Part shown: positions 16,328-23,258 of the stretch, piece by piece | How the letters are laid out: each line of letters opens with the position of its first letter | How positions within the stretch are numbered: position 1 is the first letter of the stretch | DNA from: a virus | IMG/VR virus record: IMGVR_UViG_3300030104_003383 | Location: 1-31,277 of that record | DNA length: 31,277 nucleotides | Direction: 5' to 3' (one strand) | Program-made: the position numbers and the translations under genes | Notes under the pieces: generated by a model | Seen by the model: only the letters and a program-made list of their open reading frames with translations | Database searches by the model: none | Told to the model about the DNA's origin: nothing

Positions 16328-16335
16328 CAAAAATA
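16328..16335 (-). promoter_or_regulatory. Candidate -7 box abutting tape measure start
   Basis: The minus strand reads TATTTTTG, then TACT, then the tape measure ATG. A TTG lies 23 nt upstream of the box. Same layout as before terS and the prohead protease. Confidence 0.45.
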
Positions 16336-16350
16336 CTAAAAAAAAAAGCG

Positions 16351-17063
16351 TTAAATTTCAACGCCTGATTCAATTGCTAATTTTTTAAATTTTTCGTATT
16401 GCTCTCGAGTAGATTTTGGCAACCCTGTTTTTATTAACTTATCTTGAGGCAAAGGAAAAAGAGACATTGGTTTTAACATTTGACTTTTTTTTGTGCAATT
16501 TACATTATAAATCATTGCCGATAAATATCTTGTTTGCTCCCATTGTAAATTTATTTTAATAGTATGAGACTCTCCAAGCAATTGATTCTCTTTAAAAGTA
16601 TTTTTCCAAAATTCGTTGGGGCTTATACCGACTTGTCCAATATAATAATCTAAAATATCGTCCCAACTTACTGAGTCGGTGATTGCTTTCCCTCAGGGTT
16701 CGCAACTTTTTTTGGATTTCGTTCAATACCCATATTTAAGTCGTTTCCTAAAATACGACTTTCCATCATTGAATTAATCATTTTTTCCAAATCTGTTTGC
16801 GTAACATCTTCAAGCCATGATCCAACTTTAAATTCGTTATAATCAACCTCATTGTTTTCTTCTTGGTCATATGCCAATAAACCTGAATAAACCAATGCAC
16901 GAATTGCAGATATAGAAATGCCACCCTCAAAAATTTCTCCAATTTTGTCAAGTGGCACATTTAATAAGTCGGTAAAGTTCGCCCAAAAATTCATAGAAAA
17001 ATGTAATGTACGATTTTTACCACCGAGCTTTAGGGTATAATACCCTCGTTTTTTGTTTGCCAT
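16351..17063 (-). CDS. Tail assembly chaperone GT, made by -1 frameshift
   Basis: Ribosomes that slip back one base at GGGAAAG (16686-16692) bypass the stop at 16668 and read on to 16351, giving about 237 residues. The first 126 are shared with the short chaperone; the remaining 111 begin AITDSVSWDDILDYYIGQVG, a pattern typical of the T part (W-D-D-I-L ... G ... S-P-N-E-F-W). The downstream frame has no ATG near its beginning and stays open up to a TGA directly before the slip site, which argues that it is made only by frameshifting. G and GT hold the tape measure protein during tail assembly in lambda-like phages. Confidence 0.82.
16668..17063 (-). CDS. Tail assembly chaperone G
   Basis: This 131-residue protein lies between the major tail protein and the tape measure gene, the usual place of the chaperone. 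It is largely helical (LHFSMNFWANFTDLL, ISISAIRALVYSGLLAYDQE, TDLEKMINSMMES) with a basic, Pro-rich C-terminus in which the slip site occurs just before the stop. It should coat the tape measure protein before tube polymerisation and be absent from the mature virion. Confidence 0.82.
   Translation of the reverse strand: MANKKRGYYTLKLGGKNRTLHFSMNFWANFTDLLNVPLDKIGEIFEGGISISAIRALVYSGLLAYDQEENNEVDYNEFKVGSWLEDVTQTDLEKMINSMMESRILGNDLNMGIERNPKKVANPEGKQSPTQ
16686..16692 (-). promoter_or_regulatory. Slippery heptamer for -1 frameshift
   Basis: The minus strand reads G GGA AAG in the chaperone G frame, five codons before its last sense codon. It fits X XXY YYZ and is the heptamer used by the lambda G-T pair. 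The -1 frame after it is open for 111 codons. Confidence 0.85.
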
Positions 17064-17085
17064 TATTTTAAAATTTATCTAACTA

Positions 17086-17493
17086 TTAGTTAGTTGATTT
17101 TACGATTGAACCTGTTAATGTTATTGAACCGCTGTAAGTAACAGGTGATTCCATTTCAGCACTCATTTCAACACTACTTAGAAAGCCCTCAGCTGTATAA
17201 ACAGCGTCACCAGATGCAATAGTTCCAAAAACACAAGTTATTTGAGTTCTTGCAAGTACAAAGTCAGCCATTTCAATGGCATTGCTTGAGTCGTCATATT
17301 TAACAAGTCCATCAAAAGAAATTTCCCCGCTTATAACTCCCGCAATAACTTCCTGAAATCCTGACGAATCTTTTGAAGTTGCCTCAGGCAAATCGTTTGA
17401 TAATGATAATGAACATGAAGTTGTGTGACCAAGTGCGTTGCCTTCAACTTTTAAGATTAAGTTAGTTCCATTGAATACGCCAGTTGTAGCCAT
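17086..17493 (-). CDS. Major tail (tube) protein
   Basis: This 135-residue protein has the pattern of TP901-1-type major tail proteins: GTNLILKVEGNALGHTTSCS at the start, TSKDSSGFQEVIAGVISGEI in the middle, and a C-terminal beta-rich half ending SGSITLTGSIVKS. It polymerises into the tail tube around the tape measure protein. It precedes the chaperone gene by 22 nt, as in other siphophages, and has a TAnnTTTG box in its 57-nt upstream gap, fitting a strongly expressed structural gene. Confidence 0.87.
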   Translation of the reverse strand: MATTGVFNGTNLILKVEGNALGHTTSCSLSLSNDLPEATSKDSSGFQEVIAGVISGEISFDGLVKYDDSSNAIEMADFVLARTQITCVFGTIASGDAVYTAEGFLSSVEMSAEMESPVTYSGSITLTGSIVKSTN

Positions 17494-17531
17494 ATTTTAT
17501 TTTTTTAGATTATTAATTATTAAATATTATA

Positions 17532-17539
17532 CAAATATA
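17532..17539 (-). promoter_or_regulatory. Candidate -7 box before major tail protein
   Basis: The minus strand reads TATATTTG, followed by TATAATA, 38 nt before the major tail protein ATG. It would give a leader of about 35 nt. No clear -33 element is seen. Confidence 0.4.
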
Positions 17540-17550
17540 CAAATTAAAAT

Positions 17551-17919
17551 TTATTGTTTTGTTTTAATATTACCGTTTAAAATAGGAGGTAAAACACTTG
17601 GAGTTGTTAAAGTGTTTCCTGTTGTGCCTGTTTTTGGTTGTGTTATATTGTTAAAATTTACAGTTTTAAGCCTATTATAATTTTTAAAATTCCAACCGCT
17701 ATAAAAAGGCTGATTATAATAAAAATTAAAATGGTTGGTTCTACCATATCTATATAAATAATTTTCAAAAGAAATTAATTTTTTATGTTCTATTAATCTA
17801 ATATAATGAACAAGCTCAGCATTTGTCATTGGTTTATTATATGTAACCATTTTTAAATTACTGCATCCAGCTAAAACACGAAATAAAGAAAAAAAAATAA
17901 TTATTAAATAAATACGCAT
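17551..17919 (-). CDS. Putative outer-membrane lipoprotein
   Basis: This 122-residue protein has a lipoprotein signal: a short basic start, hydrophobic LIIIFFSLF, and the lipobox VLAGC with the modified Cys at 19. The mature part is basic and aromatic (LYRYGRTNHFNFYYNQPFYS) and ends in a Thr/Pro-rich tail (TQPKTGTTGNTLTTPSVLPP). Proline-rich phage lipoproteins next to a membrane-anchored coiled-coil protein suggest an outer-membrane spanin; a superinfection-exclusion lipoprotein is the alternative. The gene follows the coiled-coil membrane gene by 12 nt and precedes the major tail promoter. Confidence 0.68.
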   Translation of the reverse strand: MRIYLIIIFFSLFRVLAGCSNLKMVTYNKPMTNAELVHYIRLIEHKKLISFENYLYRYGRTNHFNFYYNQPFYSGWNFKNYNRLKTVNFNNITQPKTGTTGNTLTTPSVLPPILNGNIKTKQ

Positions 17920-17931
17920 TTTGTTTTATTG

Positions 17932-18324
17932 TCAACCATTACAATCATCTTTTTCGCAATCATTTGATTTTAATGAAAAAATGGTATCAAAAGCAGTTGC
18001 ACCCGCCAAACTTAATTTATCAATAATATTTTCTTGTAAAGTAATTATTTGATTTTCGTAAGCATCTTTTTGCTTAACAAGCTCGTCAACTTTCATTTTC
18101 AAACTTTCGTTTTTTTGTTGTAAACTTGCAACCTCGTCTGGATTACGTCCAATAATTGCATAAATAACAACCGACAAAGACCCAACAATCATACCTATAA
18201 TACTAACAAATATATCTTTATTAGCATTTGGAATTTGATAATTTGCTAAATAAAGTAATAAAAATATTACCATTGCAAAAATCATTGCAGCACCTGCATA
18301 ATGTAAAATTTCTTTTTTGTTCAT
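17932..18324 (-). CDS. Membrane protein with coiled coil
   Basis: This 130-residue protein has two transmembrane helices (about 8-27 and 39-60: IFAMVIFLLLYLANY, FVSIIGMIVGSLSVVIYAII), then a coiled coil (about 67-105, VASLQQKNESLKMKVDELVK) and a Cys-containing acidic end (NDCEKDDCNG). It could be an inner-membrane lysis component such as an i-spanin variant, though spanins usually have one membrane helix. It overlaps the preceding small membrane gene by 4 nt. Confidence 0.62.
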   Translation of the reverse strand: MNKKEILHYAGAAMIFAMVIFLLLYLANYQIPNANKDIFVSIIGMIVGSLSVVIYAIIGRNPDEVASLQQKNESLKMKVDELVKQKDAYENQIITLQENIIDKLSLAGATAFDTIFSLKSNDCEKDDCNG

Positions 18325-18461
18325 AATTTTTGTTTTATTTGTATTATTCCATATATAATTGAAATGATTAACGCCCCTGCTTGTAATATTGGTATTATAT
18401 CCAATACGCTTATTATTAAACCAGTTCCCATAATGCTAAATGTTTTTATATCTTCCATCAT
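18321..18461 (-). CDS. Small membrane protein
   Basis: This 46-residue ORF (MMEDIKTFSIMGTGLIISVL...) is mostly hydrophobic, with two possible short transmembrane helices (about 8-24 and 27-42) and a Lys-rich end (IKQKL). It starts in the overlap TAATG with the previous stop and ends in an ATGA overlap with the next gene, so it fills the gap precisely. It could be a holin-like or antiholin-like peptide; not proven. Confidence 0.6.
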   Translation of the reverse strand: MMEDIKTFSIMGTGLIISVLDIIPILQAGALIISIIYGIIQIKQKL

Positions 18462-19549
18462 TAATTAATTTTGATAGCCCAGTATAAAAATGTATCACCT
18501 TGTTTATTTGTTCCTGTTCCTGAGCCTGTGCTTGTTCTAAATTCATTTGTATTAATTTGAATCCAATTTCCGCCTGTTGTAGATTCATCTTCAGCTAAAT
18601 CAAAAGCAATTATCTTATCTCTATTGTTTGATGTGCTTCTTACTGTATCATAAATTGCCCAGTTACTTCCTGCGCTTGTAGTGTTTTTTATCATAACAAA
18701 ATCAGGCGTAAAATCTAACGAAACCACCGCAGCACCTGAATCACTATTCCCTGTATAAGAGCCGATTTTAGAAAATCCTGCTATTGATCTAAAACAATAA
18801 GCAATAAAATCATCACCACTTTTATTATTGTTATTTTGAGTAGAAGAACCACCTACAACTGTGAGCAAACTACTTGAAACAGTAAACGCACCTCCATTAG
18901 TTCCTGACGATCCATCAAAAGCCACTCCAGTAGTATTTAATTTCATCATATAATTTGTTGATAAAACTGAACTAAACACATTCCAGTCTACAACACTATC
19001 TCTGCTTTTACAAAGAACTAATTCAGGAGATGCCCCAAGATTATGAGCAATTGTAGCCCCTGCCGAACCATTACCAGTATATGAAACTATTGAAAACCCT
19101 GCTACCTGATTTGATTTTCCACTACTTGCTATTTGACTTCCGCTTGCTGAATGACTAAAAGCATCAGATGCTTTCCAAGCATAAAGAATATAGTCTGCTG
19201 GGTTTCCTGCATATAAACCACCTGACGCACCATTTATGTTAAATCCTCCATTAGTATCATCTTTTACAGTTATACTTGTTGAGCTTGTAGTAAAAGAAGT
19301 TACACCATACTCTGTGCTTGTAGCGTCTGCAGCTTGTGAATCGGTTCTTAAATATGTTAATCCCCCTCTAACATCATCATAAACAGCCCAAGGCCCATCA
19401 TTGTTTAAAGCCCTAAATATTGTTAAAACAGGATTAAAACCTGTTGTAATATTTTGAGTGCCTCCATTACCAGTATATTTTTTCACAGTAAAATCATTCC
19501 CTAAAGTTGCTGGAGCGCCTCCTGTAAATAATTTTTTATTAATACCCAT
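18461..19549 (-). CDS. Virion/tail fibre protein with three related repeats
   Basis: This 362-residue protein is made of three related units of about 110-120 residues, each beginning with a Y-T-G-N element (VKKYTGNGG, VSYTGNGSAG, GSYTGNSDSG), followed by a P-x-x-V/L-x-x-x-K/R strand (FNPVLTIFRAL, ASPELVLCKS, FTPDFVMIKN), a D-x-V-R-like turn (YDDVRG, YDTVRS) and a closing aromatic strand (YILYAWKA, FIAYCFRS, FLYWAIKI). This repeat is common in marine phage fibre or virion decoration proteins (annotated as DUF7483-like). It is probably part of the receptor-binding apparatus. Its start overlaps the stop of the preceding gene by one base. Confidence 0.75.
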   Translation of the reverse strand: MGINKKLFTGGAPATLGNDFTVKKYTGNGGTQNITTGFNPVLTIFRALNNDGPWAVYDDVRGGLTYLRTDSQAADATSTEYGVTSFTTSSTSITVKDDTNGGFNINGASGGLYAGNPADYILYAWKASDAFSHSASGSQIASSGKSNQVAGFSIVSYTGNGSAGATIAHNLGASPELVLCKSRDSVVDWNVFSSVLSTNYMMKLNTTGVAFDGSSGTNGGAFTVSSSLLTVVGGSSTQNNNNKSGDDFIAYCFRSIAGFSKIGSYTGNSDSGAAVVSLDFTPDFVMIKNTTSAGSNWAIYDTVRSTSNNRDKIIAFDLAEDESTTGGNWIQINTNEFRTSTGSGTGTNKQGDTFLYWAIKIN

Positions 19550-20037
19550 TATCTTAAGCTTGGTAAATCATAAGTAACTACTGCATTTTTAGTTGTTTTA
19601 GAATTTATAGAACTTTCGTGGTTGTTACATTCTGTTCTTAACGCTGCTCTTGCATCCAATGTGTCTTGTGGTACACTTTGTCCAAGTTCCAAATGTTTAG
19701 TTACTATCCAATCAGTTTTTGATAATTCGCTATGATAAATATGATTTAAATTATTTATCTTTTGAGTTTTTAATTCTGCAATTGTTTGACTAAATTCTTT
19801 GTCTTCTTTTGCATATTTATAAACGTTATTATCTGAATCAAAACTTAAAGCACCAATATTATGTATTCTGTCATCAAAATCTGAATGAGTAGTTTTAATA
19901 TCTTCAATATTATAAAAACCGTAGCTTTCAAGTTGACTATCGGTAAGTAAATCAAAACCACCGATTACATTCCCCCAACTTTTTGGAGTTAAATTATACG
20001 TTTTTATTGTTCCGTCATTTTGTGTTAGTGCTTTCAT
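19549..20037 (-). CDS. Tail fibre-associated protein (DUF4376-like)
   Basis: This 162-residue protein has an N-terminal beta-rich segment (MKALTQNDGTIKTYNLTPKS) and a C-terminal helical part with the pattern LSKTDWIVTKHLELGQSVPQ followed by RAALRTECNNHE. The T-D-W ... R/K ... E ... P ... R-x-x-L-R order is typical of small fibre-associated or fibre-assembly proteins near phage tail fibre genes. It sits between two fibre-type genes. It may be an assembly chaperone or a minor fibre subunit. Confidence 0.65.
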   Translation of the reverse strand: MKALTQNDGTIKTYNLTPKSWGNVIGGFDLLTDSQLESYGFYNIEDIKTTHSDFDDRIHNIGALSFDSDNNVYKYAKEDKEFSQTIAELKTQKINNLNHIYHSELSKTDWIVTKHLELGQSVPQDTLDARAALRTECNNHESSINSKTTKNAVVTYDLPSLR

Positions 20038-20054
20038 ATATTAATTTTTATTTA

Positions 20055-21173
20055 TTAACTTGGTGTTGTATCACTTGCATAGGTTGCAACTTGGTAGTTA
20101 AATATTGCATTTGCCGAGTCGTCAATACATTCAACTTGTATCATATTGGTTGTACTTCCGTCATAATCAACACCTCCTACTTTATTAAAAGTTTCACTTG
20201 TCCCAGCGTCAGAATCAAAAGTTATTGTATGACTTCCCGTTAAATTATAAAATGTAACAACTTGACCTTGTTTAAAATTAGTAAAATCAAACTCAATATT
20301 CCCCGTCAAAGAACTACCCATTTTAAAAGTTGTGCCAGTTGCCCAATCTATTGAAACCGCCCCCGTATATGTTGTGATATCAACTTTTGCGGTATATCTA
20401 TTTTCTAACATGGCAAATGTGACACTATCAGCGTCACCCGTACCAACTAAATTTCCTGAGTTTGTTGGTAATACTAAAACCGCACTACTGGCCGAGGCAT
20501 GGGGTGCAGCTTTTAGGGTTTGGAAATGGGCGTTTGAGCTTTCGCAATACATTCTTATTTCGGCAACACTTCCTGTCCCCGTTCTCATTTGTATTGACCC
20601 GTCATTTACAGTAACACCACCACTCGAACCATTTCCGCCAATTGTTATTGCACCGCCTGAAAAATTAGTTTTTGCATTTGTAACCCCTGAGTCTTTAATT
20701 CTTAAAGCGTCAGAGTTTATTTCAATTGTTGAATCGTCAACGCCAACCGCAAGGGTTACGTCTCCACTTGAACCACCCCCAGTTAATCCATCACCCGCGG
20801 TCACTGCGGTTATATCGCCACCACCTCCAGCAGTTTGACCCAAATCGACAAAAGCATTTGTTGACCCTGCAACGTAACCCTCAATTTGATTTGTTGTTGT
20901 GTTATATCTTATTTGACCCGCTGTCCCTGTAACCCTTTGAGCTGTCGTTCCATTTGGTAATCTAATTGCATCAGTTTTTGAGGAAACATCTAACGAGACA
21001 ACAGCTGCCGCCCCTATTCCAACAACTCCATCTGTATCAACAAAAACGCCTAAGTCGTTTCCATTTCCATCGCTTAACTGTTTTCCCGTTGCACTTGCTT
21101 CAGCGTTATCGGTTAATTTTACTAAACTTTTATAAGTATCTTTTACTTTTGTTCCTGTTAATGTTGTCCCCAT
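20055..21173 (-). CDS. Tail fibre protein
   Basis: This 372-residue protein has the fibre pattern AIRLPNGTTAQRVTGTAGQI, then RYNTTTNQIEGYVAGS (about 70-105), found in many phage fibres, then glycine/aspartate-rich repeats (GGGDITAVTAGDGLTGGGSS, GAITIGGNGSSGGVTVNDGS) and a C-terminal beta domain (VDITTYTGAVSIDWATGT ... HTITFDSD). The composition is that of a trimeric beta-helical fibre. It has its own TAnnTTTG box 20 nt before the ATG and is followed by the fibre-associated gene at 19549-20037. Confidence 0.78.
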   Translation of the reverse strand: MGTTLTGTKVKDTYKSLVKLTDNAEASATGKQLSDGNGNDLGVFVDTDGVVGIGAAAVVSLDVSSKTDAIRLPNGTTAQRVTGTAGQIRYNTTTNQIEGYVAGSTNAFVDLGQTAGGGGDITAVTAGDGLTGGGSSGDVTLAVGVDDSTIEINSDALRIKDSGVTNAKTNFSGGAITIGGNGSSGGVTVNDGSIQMRTGTGSVAEIRMYCESSNAHFQTLKAAPHASASSAVLVLPTNSGNLVGTGDADSVTFAMLENRYTAKVDITTYTGAVSIDWATGTTFKMGSSLTGNIEFDFTNFKQGQVVTFYNLTGSHTITFDSDAGTSETFNKVGGVDYDGSTTNMIQVECIDDSANAIFNYQVATYASDTTPS

Positions 21174-21193
21174 TTACTTTGATTTTATATGTA

Positions 21194-21201
21194 CAAATTT
21201 A
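21194..21201 (-). promoter_or_regulatory. Candidate -7 box before tail fibre gene
   Basis: The minus strand reads TAAATTTG, a perfect TAnnTTTG, 20 nt before the fibre ATG and within the 44-nt gap after the small gene at 21218. No clear -33 element. Confidence 0.4.
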
Positions 21202-21217
21202 CTAATTTTTTTTTGGA

Positions 21218-21340
21218 CTAAATATCGTCCCAGTTGGCATTTAGTGAATTAAAATTTTTATTTAATGCCGCCCATTTATCTTGAATCGCCAACCATATCA
21301 TATTTGCTGACTTTGCCAATGTTTGCCCCAGTCCTAACAT
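21218..21340 (-). CDS. Small hypothetical protein
   Basis: This 40-residue ORF (MLGLGQTLAKSANMIWLAIQ, then a Trp-containing end NANWDDI) begins in a TAATG overlap with the preceding gene. It is amphipathic rather than membrane-spanning. Precise fit in the gap and coupled start support it; function unknown. Confidence 0.5.
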   Translation of the reverse strand: MLGLGQTLAKSANMIWLAIQDKWAALNKNFNSLNANWDDI

Positions 21341-21612
21341 TATTCAATATAACCAATGATTGAACCTGAATTTACTGTTATAGCTGAAAAAGTGCCATAT
21401 ATAATTTGACCAACAACAAGCTCTAAATTTGTAATTGTTGTATCGCCCCCAGTTGTCCCGTTAGTGCATGAAATATTGCAATCGTCAATCACTTGAATTG
21501 CGTTAAATTTTTCACCAACAACCGAAGTATTTCCGTTTGTTATAATTCGCAATCCAAATTCACCAAAAGCCGCCTTTTGATAATTTCCTGAATAAAATAA
21601 ATCGTTTGACAT
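21340..21612 (-). CDS. Small virion-type protein
   Basis: This 90-residue protein is beta-rich with no membrane helix (NAIQVIDDCNISCTNGTTGG, TTITNLELVVGQIIYGTFSA), ending in VNSGSIIGYIE. Composition and place between the lysis genes and the fibres suggest a small decoration or spike-associated protein. The family is not securely recognised. The leader is A-rich (AATTAAAAAAAATATAA). Confidence 0.58.
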   Translation of the reverse strand: MSNDLFYSGNYQKAAFGEFGLRIITNGNTSVVGEKFNAIQVIDDCNISCTNGTTGGDTTITNLELVVGQIIYGTFSAITVNSGSIIGYIE

Positions 21613-21630
21613 TTATATTTTTTTTAATTA

Positions 21631-21762
21631 TTACCTTTTTTTACCTTGACCAACCGATTTTTTTTTCCAACCTGTCTGTCCCCTACTTGCATTTTTTGAA
21701 TGAACTCCCTTTCGTTTGGTTCTTTTTTTCTCTACAAAGATATTTATAATTTTTTTAGCCAT
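21631..21762 (-). CDS. Very basic 43-residue protein
   Basis: The small protein MAKKIINIFVEKKRTKRKGV..., ending KKKSVGQGKKR, has over one third Lys and Arg. It contains K-R-K-G-V-H-S-K, a pattern I associate with small basic proteins of flavobacterial phages. It starts 6 nt after the preceding stop. Possible roles are nucleic acid binding or a virion-internal basic peptide; neither is shown. Confidence 0.6.
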   Translation of the reverse strand: MAKKIINIFVEKKRTKRKGVHSKNASRGQTGWKKKSVGQGKKR

Positions 21763-21768
21763 TTTTTA

Positions 21769-22128
21769 TTATGGAAGTAATTTAGATATTACGCTTTTAA
21801 CTTGTTCTTTTGTAATATTTAAACGAAATGACAAGTCCGCAGTCCATTGATATTTTTGTTTACCGTCAACTATTAAAATAATTACTGGCACAGCTTTTAT
21901 GCTTTCTTTAATTTTAGGCGTTTGGCTTTCTAACAATGCAAACTCTTTTTTAATTTTTATATTATTATGAAAGGTTGGCAAATGATCTAAATTAATGTCA
22001 TTTTTTCTATTCCATTGAGCATTAATCTGTAATAATTTTACATTTGATTGTATTGTATCAAATGAACTAAAAAATCCAGTTATTAAAACAGTAATTATAA
22101 TTAAAAAAAAACTTTTTACTTTAGTCAT
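21769..22128 (-). CDS. Membrane-anchored thioredoxin-like protein without CXXC
   Basis: This 119-residue protein has an N-terminal hydrophobic anchor or signal (residues 3-22, VKSFFLIIITVLITGFFSSF). A domain follows whose strands and turn resemble a thioredoxin fold: LLQINAQWNRKNDI in the place of the active-site strand, and VPVIILIVDGKQKYQWTADL with the valine-proline resembling the cis-Pro strand. There is no Cys at all in the catalytic position, so a redox role is unlikely. It overlaps the preceding gene by 8 nt at the end of the lysis block and may act in the periplasm as a binding or folding factor. Fold call from pattern only. Confidence 0.55.
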   Translation of the reverse strand: MTKVKSFFLIIITVLITGFFSSFDTIQSNVKLLQINAQWNRKNDINLDHLPTFHNNIKIKKEFALLESQTPKIKESIKAVPVIILIVDGKQKYQWTADLSFRLNITKEQVKSVISKLLP

Positions 22129-22405
22129 CTTTTGTTTTTATTTTATATAAACGTTCCTCTATTTTGTCAAGTTTATCGCCGTTAGAATTTACTTTGTCCT
22201 CAGTATTTAAAATTGAATTTCTAATCATTTCGTCTTTCATATCATACTCCATTCGTGAAATTTCAGGTTCGGGCAAAAGTTTTGCCTCTTCAATTTCTGA
22301 TTGAATCGAATAATAAAAAGCTATTAATGTTGATAATGCTACTCCTATGGCTATTAATGTTTTTATACTTATTTGAAATTTTGTTTCTTCGTTTAATTCT
22401 TCCAT
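22121..22405 (-). CDS. Single-TM coiled-coil protein (i-spanin-like)
   Basis: This 94-residue protein has one transmembrane helix (about 14-33, TLIAIGVALSTLIAFYYSIQ) followed by an acidic helical region with coiled-coil spacing (EEAKLLPEPEISRMEYDM ... SNGDKLDKIEERLYKI). It sits 8 nt after the holin gene. Topology, size and place fit an inner-membrane spanin or a class II holin helper. No homology is claimed. Confidence 0.62.
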   Translation of the reverse strand: MEELNEETKFQISIKTLIAIGVALSTLIAFYYSIQSEIEEAKLLPEPEISRMEYDMKDEMIRNSILNTEDKVNSNGDKLDKIEERLYKIKTKDD

Positions 22406-22413
22406 AATATTTT

Positions 22414-22800
22414 TTATTTTACCTTGTCTTTTACTTTTTCAAATGTTCTTAGTCCTCCAAGTCCTAACATTCCAAGCAACACAGTCATTAAATGTTCCAT
22501 TTGTAAAGCTGGAGGTACTTCGGCAGTATCAACCGCCCAAATTAATAAATCTCTAATTACAAAATTATAAGCTAAAGCAACACCACAAACCCAACCAATA
22601 AAAGGTCTCCAACCTGCAACAAAAACATTTCTATGTTGAGCCTCAACCTCATTAATCTTTGTTTGTAATTCTATTATTTGAGTAGGGTCTAACTCTTTGC
22701 CTTTTATAGCCTCTCTTATTTGCCAAGCTAAATTTCCAGCACCAGATTTTTGGCCATCACCGCCACCTCCTTTTAATAAACCTAAAAGAACTTTAAACAT
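22414..22800 (-). CDS. Holin, 3-TM family
   Basis: This 128-residue protein shows the pattern of the phage holin family with three transmembrane segments also found in gene transfer agents: an N-terminal Gly-rich part, AQHRNVFVAGWRPFIGWVCG, a first membrane helix (GVALAYNFVIRDLLIWAV), then MTVLLGMLGLGGLRTFEKVK at the end. It would form the inner-membrane lesion that releases the endolysin or triggers lysis. It overlaps the endolysin gene by 8 nt, giving the order endolysin then holin. Confidence 0.82.
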   Translation of the reverse strand: MFKVLLGLLKGGGGDGQKSGAGNLAWQIREAIKGKELDPTQIIELQTKINEVEAQHRNVFVAGWRPFIGWVCGVALAYNFVIRDLLIWAVDTAEVPPALQMEHLMTVLLGMLGLGGLRTFEKVKDKVK

Positions 22801-23254
22801 AATATTCGTACGTTGTTTTTTTACCTTTTTTAACTGCTCTTAAAATACGATTTCTATTATTAACATTGTCAACATAACTTACATGAATCCAATCAGGATT
22901 TTCGTTGTCGCCATGTTCCCAAATTAATTGATCGAAATTTAAATTTTCTTTTATATATTCAAACAATTCGCCATTTGTTTTTTCACCCATTGCATCAATG
23001 TCAAGTGCTTGACCTTTAGTGTGTTGGCTGGTTGGTTTTGATTTTATTTTTATACAAAGTTCGGGCGATCTAAAAAAACTGTTAATTCTTATAGGTTCAT
23101 TTGCCCAAGTCCTTAAAGGCTCAAAAATGTTTTTAGCAATAGATTTCATGTTTACTATTTGCGATTGATTTGGTATATTTTCAATCTCATGTTTTTTAGC
23201 TGTATTTGATCTTATTGCTTCAGTCCAAGATATATGTTCACTTATATATGCCAT
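22793..23254 (-). CDS. Endolysin, M15-type zinc peptidase
   Basis: This 153-residue protein belongs to the M15A peptidases. The zinc site is seen in SQHTKGQALDID (His78, Asp85) and DWIHVSYV (His124); the RINSFFRSPELC segment (about 56-67) is the usual preceding strand. It would cut peptide cross-links in peptidoglycan. There is no signal peptide, so access depends on the neighbouring holin. It is a single-domain enzyme of normal size for the family, located between the tail terminator gene and the holin. Confidence 0.9.
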   Translation of the reverse strand: MAYISEHISWTEAIRSNTAKKHEIENIPNQSQIVNMKSIAKNIFEPLRTWANEPIRINSFFRSPELCIKIKSKPTSQHTKGQALDIDAMGEKTNGELFEYIKENLNFDQLIWEHGDNENPDWIHVSYVDNVNNRNRILRAVKKGKKTTYEYYV

Positions 23255-23258
23255 AATT

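Noticed and set aside
16351-16581. Independent 76-residue gene after the chaperone
   Set aside because: Its supposed start is an internal TTG. The frame continues upstream to the GGGAAAG slip site, so it is the T part of the frameshift product.
20332-20932. Plus-strand ORFs opposite the tail fibre gene
   Set aside because: Proline/serine or leucine/histidine-rich translations typical of the reverse of a Gly/Thr-rich fibre gene; no promoter or leader.
21736-21743. TATCTTTG box on the minus strand
   Set aside because: It lies inside the 43-residue basic gene shortly after its start and far from the next gene start, so it is probably coding sequence only.
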